NCBI RefSeq assembly: GCF_007859815.1
Contig: NZ_SJPH01000001.1
Coordinates: 675,987-739,986 of the forward strand
Direction: 5' to 3'
From: Botrimarina hoheduenensis
Lineage (GTDB): Bacteria > Planctomycetota > Planctomycetia > Pirellulales > Lacipirellulaceae
Length of the DNA stretch: 64,000 nucleotides
Shown here: positions 57,787-64,000 of the stretch, one piece after another
Position numbering within the stretch: the first letter of the stretch is position 1
How the letters are laid out: each line of letters opens with the position of its first letter
Program-made: the position numbers and the translations under genes
Notes under the pieces: generated by a model
Told to the model about the DNA's origin: nothing
What the model saw: only the letters and a program-made list of their open reading frames with translations
Databases searched by the model: none

Positions 57787-59148
57787 ATGGCGGCTCGCCA
57801 AGACCAAACCCAGCAGATCGCTCTGATCGCCTGCGGCGTGCTGATCTTTGTGCTCGGTATCGGGCTCTACTTTGCCTACAGCAGCTACCAGAAAGAGGCG
57901 GCGGCTGTTGCCGACCTGACGCAGCGTCGCGATACCAGCGACAAGGCGGCCCGCGAGGCCACGCTCCAGGCCGTTGATCTCAAGCAGATGCTCGGCTTTG
58001 CTGGCGAGGCAAACTTCTCTGACGTGACCGAGCAGTTCGAGGCCGACAAGAAGCGGCTGATGGGCACCTTTGCTGAGACGAACCGCAACTATCGCGCGGT
58101 GATCGACACCCTCGCGGAAGAGAACCGAAAGATCGCGCTGCAAGAGACTGAGGCCAAGACCCGGGCGAAGGATCTCAAGGATCGCCTGGTCGCCATGGAA
58201 AAAGAAAAGGACGCCGAGATCCTCAAGCACAAGCAAGAGCTCGACAAGGCTAAAGCCGACCTTGCTGCGGAACAGAGCAACTACGAAATCGAGCGTGCCC
58301 GGATCAACGCCGAGACCAAGCGTCTGGCGACGCGTGTCAAAGAACTGCAGTCGGAGACCGAAAAAGCCATCGCTGCAGCGCAGACCGCCAAGGGCGTTGC
58401 CGAAGATGAACTCGATAAGACCAAGCGTGCCAACGAGGTATTGCTCAGCGAACGTGCCGTCGATAACCCGAGCTTCGAGGTTGCTGATGGCCGCGTGACC
58501 TTCGTTAATCAAGCAACCGGCGCAGCGTGGATCAATCTCGGTTCGGCTGACTCGCTCCAGCGCCAAGTGACCTTCAGCGTGTTCGAGTCCGACCTGACCG
58601 ACGCCGGCAAAGCGGATAAGAAGGGGAGTGTGGAAGTCGTTCGGATTCTCGGCGACCACTTGGCCGAGGCACGGATCACTAGCGACGACCCCACCAATCC
58701 CGTCCTGCCCGGTGACCAGGTTTACAGCCAGGTCTGGCAGCGTGGCAAGCAGCGTCGCTTTGCCCTCACCGGCCTGATCGATCTGGACGGTGACGGACGC
58801 AGCGACTTGCAACAGGCCAAGGACCTGATCGCGCTCAACGGCGGCGTGCTGGACGCGTCGCTCGAGGATGACGGTACCGTCGATGGCGAGATCACCATCA
58901 ATACCCGCTATCTTGTCCTGGGCGACTATCCTGAGCAGGCTAGCAAGGGCTCGATTCGCAGCGGCTTTGACACGATGAGCAAAGAAGCGGCCCTCCGCGG
59001 TGTCGAGACGATGTCGCTGATCGACTTCATGAGCCAGATGGGCTACGAGCCGACCGAGGGCACCTTCCGGTTCGGCGGCGGCTCGGGAGCGAAGACCGGT
59101 GGCGAAACCGGTTCATCGGGCGGCTACTACCGGTTCCGTATGCCGTGA
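57787..59148 (+). CDS. membrane-anchored coiled-coil protein of unknown function
   Basis: A 453-residue protein. One membrane helix near the N-terminus (ALIACGVLIFVLGIGLYFAY), then a long coiled coil (about residues 35-215, rich in Glu, Lys and Ala, such as EKEKDAEILKHKQELDKAK). The C-terminal part (about 220-430) is beta-rich, with NPSFEVADGRVTFVN and ITSDDPTNPVLPGDQVYS, and ends Gly/Ser-rich. It looks like a scaffold or envelope-bridging protein. Not assigned to a family. Confidence 0.78.
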   Translation: MAARQDQTQQIALIACGVLIFVLGIGLYFAYSSYQKEAAAVADLTQRRDTSDKAAREATLQAVDLKQMLGFAGEANFSDVTEQFEADKKRLMGTFAETNRNYRAVIDTLAEENRKIALQETEAKTRAKDLKDRLVAMEKEKDAEILKHKQELDKAKADLAAEQSNYEIERARINAETKRLATRVKELQSETEKAIAAAQTAKGVAEDELDKTKRANEVLLSERAVDNPSFEVADGRVTFVNQATGAAWINLGSADSLQRQVTFSVFESDLTDAGKADKKGSVEVVRILGDHLAEARITSDDPTNPVLPGDQVYSQVWQRGKQRRFALTGLIDLDGDGRSDLQQAKDLIALNGGVLDASLEDDGTVDGEITINTRYLVLGDYPEQASKGSIRSGFDTMSKEAALRGVETMSLIDFMSQMGYEPTEGTFRFGGGSGAKTGGETGSSGGYYRFRMP

Positions 59149-59180
59149 TTCGTTGGCCCTGTGACCGGCTTGGCGGCGGA

Positions 59181-59609
59181 TCACCCTTTGCTGAACAGAC
59201 GCTTGGCTAACCGTCGGGCCTCGGCCTCTTGATCGCCCAAAGCGCTGGAGCCCGCTGTAAACAGTTCGGGCCTTACGAAGACCTCCGCCGGCGAAGCGAG
59301 TGCCGCTTGGCTGGCAATCTTCCGCAGCAGTCGTTGCTCGCTGCGAGTGAGGCGGTGCGTTGCAGCAAGCTTCTGAAGCAAGCCGGTGTGACTCTGCCGG
59401 GACTCATTCCGCTTGGCAGCCTGAAGGGCAAAGTGCAGGCCCACCACTAAGCCCACAAAACCCAGCAGCAGAGCGAGCAAGCCGACAAGATCGGTGAACT
59501 GGAATCGTAAATTGGGCCCGCTGAATTGGTCGCCCAAGCGGCTCCAGTTTGCGCGTTGGGCCAGCAGCAACAGATCGTCTGCCAGGGCGCTTAAGCTGGG
59601 CGGGCTCAT
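59181..59609 (-). CDS. small membrane protein downstream of HEAT-repeat gene
   Basis: A 142-residue protein. One or two membrane segments (FTDLVGLLALLLGFVGLVVGL), then a basic, helical cytoplasmic tail (LTRSEQRLLRKIASQAALAS). Its ATG overlaps the stop of the HEAT-repeat gene by four bases (ATGA), so the two are translationally coupled. Function unknown. Confidence 0.72.
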   Translation of the reverse strand: MSPPSLSALADDLLLLAQRANWSRLGDQFSGPNLRFQFTDLVGLLALLLGFVGLVVGLHFALQAAKRNESRQSHTGLLQKLAATHRLTRSEQRLLRKIASQAALASPAEVFVRPELFTAGSSALGDQEAEARRLAKRLFSKG

Positions 59610-61294
59610 CGGGGCCTCCCCGCGGGCAGAAGGGCTCTCTCGTGCCGCCCAGTGATCATCGCGTAGCTCTGCTCGGCAGCGCGACGCACGCCGACCGCAG
59701 GGTCTCGGTGCAGCTCGGCAAGAGCCTGTTGTACCCGAGGTTCGCCCGCACTCGTGCCCAAGCAACGCGCCGCCTCGGCACGCACCGCGGCGTCGGGGTC
59801 GTTCAAACGAGCCATCAGGTCATCCACGACCTCGTCAACCAGGCCAAGAATCTCAGCCATCTCGATGGCCTTGAGCCTGCGTTTGGAGCCCGGGGCCCCG
59901 AGTTCGCTACGCAGTTGTTCCTGAGCCAGCGGGTCGGCCTTCGCGACGAGGGACCCCGTGCGGCGTTGCTCCTCGAAATCCATCTCCGCGGCCTCGTCAC
60001 GCAGCCAGCTGTAAGTGATTCCCTTCATCGAACGCTGCGCGGCCCGTCGAACTTCTACCGCAGGGTGGCTGAGCATCTCGACGAGGATCGGGTTGTCATT
60101 CGGCAGTTGCTTCTTGCCGATGAGATTCGCGGCGGCGGTAACCACGGCCGGAGAGGGATCTCGTGCCGCAAGCGCAAGCGGAGTGTTGGCCAGATGGGGC
60201 GGCAGCGCCCCGATCACTTCGGCCGCGGCGAGGCGAGCCGCATCGCCAAGGATAAAACCGGCCGCGACGCGGGGATCATGCACCGAGAGCAGCACCTGTT
60301 CCAACAGTGTAACCAGCCGCCGTCGGCTCACCTCCGAGGCTCCCATGAGGCGTATCGCACCGGCGACCGCCTGATCGCTAAGCGTGAGCAGTTCAGGGCG
60401 CCGCTCATTGGCAAGCCACTCGAAATCTTTTAAGCGTTTAACGTTGGTCGAGACGCGCATCCCCAATCGCTTGCTGAAACGGGCGAGCAAAGGGTCCAGC
60501 GTTGCCAAGTCAGCGCGTGAAGCGATCGCTTCGAGGGCCACCGTGGGCGTTGCGGTGTTGTCGAGCAGCGCGGCATAAAGCGCGACGACCCCGGTGCCCG
60601 TTGCCGCCCGCAACCGCTCGATCAAGGCGGCATGCCCCCCCCGTTCCGGGTCGGTAAGCGTCTGTAAAAAAAGGGGATCGTCGGCTGGGGTTATCTCTAG
60701 CAGGGCGTCGATCAAGTCGGCTTGACCGTGCTGATGAAATTGCGTCAGTGCCAGGGCCAACTCGTTGAGTGCGGCGCGGCGAGCAAACGCAGGATCGGCG
60801 AGCCCCTCTTTACGCGTCGGGGGGTTGTCCAGGCGTCGGCGGAGCTCGCGAGACAACGCGAGCACGGCCAGCGGCTCGTTTTTAGCGCTGCGGCCAGTCA
60901 GCACGCGCGTGATCAAAGCCGGCAACGCCTCGACAACTAGCGCCTGGGCGGCCAGCTTCGCCGACGCTTCGGCAAGCTGACCCTCCGATCCTCCGAGGAA
61001 TCTTTGCAAGGAGGAGGCGAAGCTCGCACGGGGCGCTTCGGCGAGCAACACGGCAAGCGCGTCTTCGGCAAGACGATTCCAGCCCCGCACGAGATTGGCA
61101 TGAGCCGCTAAACTGTGGCGACGAAGAATCGTGCGAACCGCCCCTATTCGGAGGGCCGGATCGGACGAAGCTGCAGCGACCGCTAACACGGCGTCGCTCG
61201 ACTCGTCTTGGCAATGCAACAGCACCCGGAGCGTGGCCTCAATCCCCACGGGCGCTTGCCGAGCAGCGGTGCGGGATCGGAAGGCGGTTGGCAT
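59606..61294 (-). CDS. HEAT-repeat protein
   Basis: A 562-residue soluble protein made of paired helices, with HEAT-type repeats clear in the C-terminal half: DPSPAVVTAAANLIG, HPAVEVRRAAQRSMK, DPDAAVRAEAARCLG and DPAVGVRRAAEQSY. Such proteins act as scaffolds or binding platforms. ATG at 61294. It is upstream of, and coupled to, the small membrane protein gene. Confidence 0.82.
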   Translation of the reverse strand: MPTAFRSRTAARQAPVGIEATLRVLLHCQDESSDAVLAVAAASSDPALRIGAVRTILRRHSLAAHANLVRGWNRLAEDALAVLLAEAPRASFASSLQRFLGGSEGQLAEASAKLAAQALVVEALPALITRVLTGRSAKNEPLAVLALSRELRRRLDNPPTRKEGLADPAFARRAALNELALALTQFHQHGQADLIDALLEITPADDPLFLQTLTDPERGGHAALIERLRAATGTGVVALYAALLDNTATPTVALEAIASRADLATLDPLLARFSKRLGMRVSTNVKRLKDFEWLANERRPELLTLSDQAVAGAIRLMGASEVSRRRLVTLLEQVLLSVHDPRVAAGFILGDAARLAAAEVIGALPPHLANTPLALAARDPSPAVVTAAANLIGKKQLPNDNPILVEMLSHPAVEVRRAAQRSMKGITYSWLRDEAAEMDFEEQRRTGSLVAKADPLAQEQLRSELGAPGSKRRLKAIEMAEILGLVDEVVDDLMARLNDPDAAVRAEAARCLGTSAGEPRVQQALAELHRDPAVGVRRAAEQSYAMITGRHERALLPAGRPR

Positions 61295-61593
61295 GGGCTG
61301 GCGTTCCTTCGCCGCGTGGGGGGCTGCCTGCGATACCGGCTAGCGAGACCTCAAGGAACACATCGGCGCACGAGGGTCACTCGAGAGGGCCCCTTACGGG
61401 ACTTCTTGATTTGAGCGCTTCGGGTCAGCGCTCGTCTGCTCTTAAAGAGATCGACATCGGCCGACCAATTCCGTCGCCGATGTGCGACACAGAATGTAGG
61501 AAACAAGGGTATGCGTCGGATTAGGACGCTTGTGCCGCTTGCACGTCCCGCGGTCGGAAAACCTTGCCAAGCGCTAGTGGCCTGTTCCTCGGG

Positions 61594-61971
61594 CTACGGC
61601 GAGTGGTCGCCGTTGGTGTGACCCACCACATGCTTCGTTGCCCCCGACGGATCGATCCGGTACGCCTGGCTGGAGACCGGGCATGTCGGCAAACCATCGG
61701 GGAAGTAGGTTCCCCCGGAGACGCCCAACTCGCTGAGATTCGCGCTCGGCCAAACGCCGTTATCGAGATAGTAACGCTCAATAGCGCTGTTAAGTTGGCC
61801 GGTGTTGTGAGCGCAGACGCTCTGCTTGGCTTTATCATTGCCTTGCGTGACACGCGGCAAGACGATGGCGGCAATCACGCCCAGGATCGTCACCACGGCC
61901 AACAGCTCCAAGAGCGAGAAGGCGCGTCGCGGGACGATGGGTTGTCGGTGAAGAAACGTTGCGTCGTTCAT
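61594..61971 (-). CDS. type II secretion pseudopilin-like protein
   Basis: A 125-residue protein with a prepilin N-terminus: RRAFSLLELLAVVTILGVIAAIVLPRV. The residue before the Phe is Ala, where Gly is usual for prepilin peptidase cleavage. The helix is followed by a region like GspG/GspH pseudopilins (AKQSVCAHNTGQLNSAIERY). Secreted or assembled at the envelope. ATG at 61971; the longer frame upstream overlaps non-coding DNA. No other type II secretion gene is nearby. Confidence 0.82.
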   Translation of the reverse strand: MNDATFLHRQPIVPRRAFSLLELLAVVTILGVIAAIVLPRVTQGNDKAKQSVCAHNTGQLNSAIERYYLDNGVWPSANLSELGVSGGTYFPDGLPTCPVSSQAYRIDPSGATKHVVGHTNGDHSP

Positions 61972-62402
61972 GGGTATCGTATGTCGAGCGCTGGTCCGAC
62001 CAGGGATCGCGATCGGTGCCGGGACGAACAAGCCTAGCTTGCTCAAAGGCGGGGGGCAGACCTGGAGCGGTCTACGTGGAGTTCCGAATCGGCTGACATT
62101 GCCGTTAGGATCCGCAGAATCGTACCCGCTAGAGGTACGCCTGGTGGCGAGAGCGGCTCCGCTAAGCCGCTGATCTCGCCTGTCATGCCACACCGCAAGG
62201 AGATGCCGGATCGGACGATCCATGGAGCGACCCCGGGCAACGCGGGGCAACGGTGGTCGGGGTAAGACGTCGCTCCGCTGGGTGCATGCCACGCTAACGC
62301 GGCCCAAGCGCGGCTTGTAGCCGTGTCGTGGGACCGTTGAGTGGTTGCAAATGTCTTGCAAACGGCTCCTCCGGCCAGGAGCCGGAATCGACGTAAGTCA
62401 AG
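61972..62402. other. intergenic region between pseudopilin gene and tRNA-Ser
   Basis: About 430 bases; the minus-strand open frame over it reads as non-coding. It serves as downstream flank of tRNA-Ser. No repeat or second tRNA recognised. Confidence 0.45.
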
Positions 62403-62484
62403 CGGAGGGCAAGGGATTCGAACCCTCAACCGGTTACCCGGCAACTGATTTCGAGTCAGCCTGCTAACCATTCGCATACCCTCC
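62403..62484 (-). tRNA. tRNA-Ser (anticodon CGA)
   Basis: Minus strand. The acceptor stem GGAGGGT pairs with GCCCTCC, with discriminator G. The anticodon stem GCTGA/TCAGT holds the loop CTCGAAA, anticodon CGA (codon UCG). A long variable arm (CCGG-GTAA-CCGG) is typical of serine tRNAs, and the T arm is GAGGG-TTCGAAT-CCCTT. The CCA end is not encoded. Confidence 0.96.
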
Positions 62485-62875
62485 TCGAACGGCTTCACAA
62501 GAAGGTATCTCGTTCGGCCGCGGCCGACAAGCTGGCTCCTCGGCTTGGACCAGCGTTGGACAGCCTGGAGCCAATACGATCGGCTTATCCCGCGCAATGA
62601 GCGGCTAGGTCGTGCGAAACGCCTGAACGCGGTTCTGCGGGCCGTAGGCCCTACGCGGCGCAACGACATGGGCCTCAGGCAGCTGGGGTGCCGCGGCCGA
62701 TTCAATCACGTGAGTCACGCGACAGGCCCATGGAGGGCCGTGACTCGTCAAGCTCCGGGCCAACCGCCCGGGGACGACGCTTGGGGATGCGCCAGGAAGG
62801 GGCTCTACCGCGCGAAAAAACCTTCCGCCCGCCAGGCTCTCCTGCCCTGCGGTCATTCCCCAACCCGGGCCCTCC
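62485..62875. other. intergenic region upstream of tRNA-Ser and the 99-residue protein
   Basis: About 390 bases. It contains the inverted pair GAGTCACG / CGTGACTC near 62711-62744. No coding frame is convincing. Confidence 0.45.
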
Positions 62876-63175
62876 ATGGAAAAGACAATCCGCATCGTCA
62901 CGCGTGGTGCCAACGGCGAGATCCGTAGCAAAGATTATCCGCATGTCGATTCGCTGCTGCGGATGCATTCGCAGATCGGGATCGACGACTGCTCAACCGA
63001 TTTGTCGCTCCGCGGTTTTCCCGTGTTTCGCGGCCTGATCGGGCCGATGCCAGACGGTAAGGGCATTGTCCGTTACGAATCCCCCGAGGTGTTCGAGACG
63101 CTCACCAAGGAGTGGGGAGCCCCTCCGCCGAAGCGTTCGCGTCGTCGCAAGCCAGTCGAAACGACGCCTTCGTAA
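62876..63175 (+). CDS. small basic protein of unknown function
   Basis: A 99-residue protein starting MEKTIRIVTRGANGEI and ending in a basic tail (PPKRSRRRKPVE). No signal, membrane segment or motif. Conserved-looking core includes LSLRGFPVFRGLIGPM and IVRYESPEVFETL. It is probably a real gene since nothing else covers this segment; function unknown. Confidence 0.65.
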   Translation: MEKTIRIVTRGANGEIRSKDYPHVDSLLRMHSQIGIDDCSTDLSLRGFPVFRGLIGPMPDGKGIVRYESPEVFETLTKEWGAPPPKRSRRRKPVETTPS

Positions 63176-63216
63176 CGGACGGTTGCGCGGACGGTGGCGA
63201 CAATCGCGTGCCTCGA

Positions 63217-64000
63217 TCAGACCGCTACTTGAGGGTCGGCTTCTTCCAGCCGCACGTCGAGGATGCGGTCGGCACGGCCGAGCAGATCGAGGCACTCGTC
63301 TGAGAGCCCCGTCAGCGTGACTTCTTTGCCGAGGGCGCGGTACTTAGCACAGATGCCGTTGATGGCTTCCAGGGCCGAGTGGTCGTGGACCCGCGAGCCC
63401 GTGAAGCGGATGCGGACCGTGTTGGGGTCCGTTTGGGGACTGAAGAGCTCTTTGAACGCGGTGACCGCGCCAAAGAAGAGCGGCCCTTCGATCTCGTAGC
63501 ACTTGATGCCGTCGTTTTCTGAAACGCTGGCCTGCATGGTGTGAGACTTCTGCCAGGCGAAGACTAGCGCTGAGATGATCACGCCCGAGGCGACGGCGAT
63601 CGCCAGATCAAAGAAGACCGTGATCGCGCTCACCGCAACGATCACGAACATGTCGGAGCGGGGGATCTTGTTCCACAACCGCAAACTGGTCCATTCGAAC
63701 GTGGCGATCACGACAATAAACATCACGCCGACCAAGGCGGGGACGGGGATCAGCCCGATACAGTTCCACAGTGGCGGGAACACAATAAACGCCAGCAAGC
63801 TGAGGGCTGCCACCACGCCCGACAGCCGGCCCCGCCCGCCCGAGCGGATGTTGATCATCGACTGACCGATCATCGCGCACCCGCCCATGCTGCCGAACAG
63901 GCCGGCAACCATGTTCGCCAACCCCTGGGCGACGCATTCACGATTGCTTGAACCGCGGGTGTCGGTCAGCTCGTCGATCAGGGTGAGCGTCATGAGCGAC
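63217..64000 (-). CDS. SulP-family inorganic anion transporter with STAS domain, 5' end outside window
   Basis: The last 260 residues of a membrane transporter; the gene runs off the right edge. Membrane helices include FGSMGGCAMIGQSMINI-type helix, VVAALSLLAFIVFPPL and FVIVAVSAITVFFDLAI. The C-terminal STAS domain (about last 95 residues) has RIRFTGSRVHDHSALEAI. Matches bacterial SulP/SLC26 transporters such as BicA, which move bicarbonate or sulfate with sodium. Which anion is moved cannot be told from this part. Confidence 0.92.
   Translation of the reverse strand, partial: SLMTLTLIDELTDTRGSSNRECVAQGLANMVAGLFGSMGGCAMIGQSMINIRSGGRGRLSGVVAALSLLAFIVFPPLWNCIGLIPVPALVGVMFIVVIATFEWTSLRLWNKIPRSDMFVIVAVSAITVFFDLAIAVASGVIISALVFAWQKSHTMQASVSENDGIKCYEIEGPLFFGAVTAFKELFSPQTDPNTVRIRFTGSRVHDHSALEAINGICAKYRALGKEVTLTGLSDECLDLLGRADRILDVRLEEADPQVAV

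Noticed and set aside
62711..62744. Inverted pair GAGTCACG / CGTGACTC
   Set aside because: Eight-bp arms with an 18-base spacer, no U-tract and no clear relation to a promoter.

Overview
The window reads as a high-GC planctomycete chromosome, most likely order Pirellulales. Four things point that way: a secreted protein with the planctomycete LEDRR-LA N-terminal motif, two PEP-CTERM-type proteins (one with a dockerin-like calcium segment), several small proteins of planctomycete character, and mostly short gene runs broken by strand switches. Core genes are recA, polA, coaE, rho, thiC, leuCD, folE, thpR and a tRNA-Ser(CGA). There is no phage, transposase or CRISPR array. Both edges cut genes: a secreted protein on the left and a SulP anion transporter on the right.

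Layout. 0-13 kb: a large surface protein with xylan-binding-like, Calx-beta, PA14 and sugar-dehydrogenase-like domains; an operon of a MerR/B12-fold regulator and a hydroxyacid dehydrogenase; a NagX-like membrane protein divergent from an LplT-like MFS protein; ppnP, a heavy-metal-binding lipoprotein, thiC and a PEP-CTERM protein. 13-18 kb: thpR, recA, a DegP-like protein that has lost its catalytic triad, and a PfkB-family kinase. 18.5-31.5 kb: a second MerR/B12-fold regulator divergent from a sigma-70 factor, a membrane-peroxiredoxin fusion, a tightly packed folE-queD-DUF429 operon, ahpC, two photolyase-family genes behind a fasciclin gene, a ferritin-like protein and an SDR. 32-47 kb: a CbxX-type AAA protein, a LuxR-type regulator with an altered receiver domain, arfB, a hemerythrin-like protein, two csrA genes around a lipoprotein hydrolase, peptidases, and a membrane serine/threonine kinase. 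47-64 kb: leuCD, an FHA-GAF-SpoIIE phosphatase broken by a frameshift in a C8 tract, polA-coaE-rho, a HEAT-repeat operon, a pseudopilin and tRNA-Ser.

The most interesting region is 18.5-31.5 kb. The regulator there resembles CarH/LitR cobalamin photoreceptors in architecture but lacks the cobalamin-ligating histidine. It faces a sigma factor across an intergenic region that carries two clusters of 9-bp direct repeats and a perfect 9-bp inverted repeat at the likely promoter. The genes that follow (photolyases, pterin synthesis, peroxiredoxins, ferritin-like, FAS1) are what one would expect of a light or photo-oxidative stress response. That the regulator controls them is inference. Other oddities are the dead protease behind recA, an SDR without its catalytic tyrosine, a 24-bp perfect palindrome upstream of rho, and a tandem operator-like repeat upstream of an M24 peptidase.
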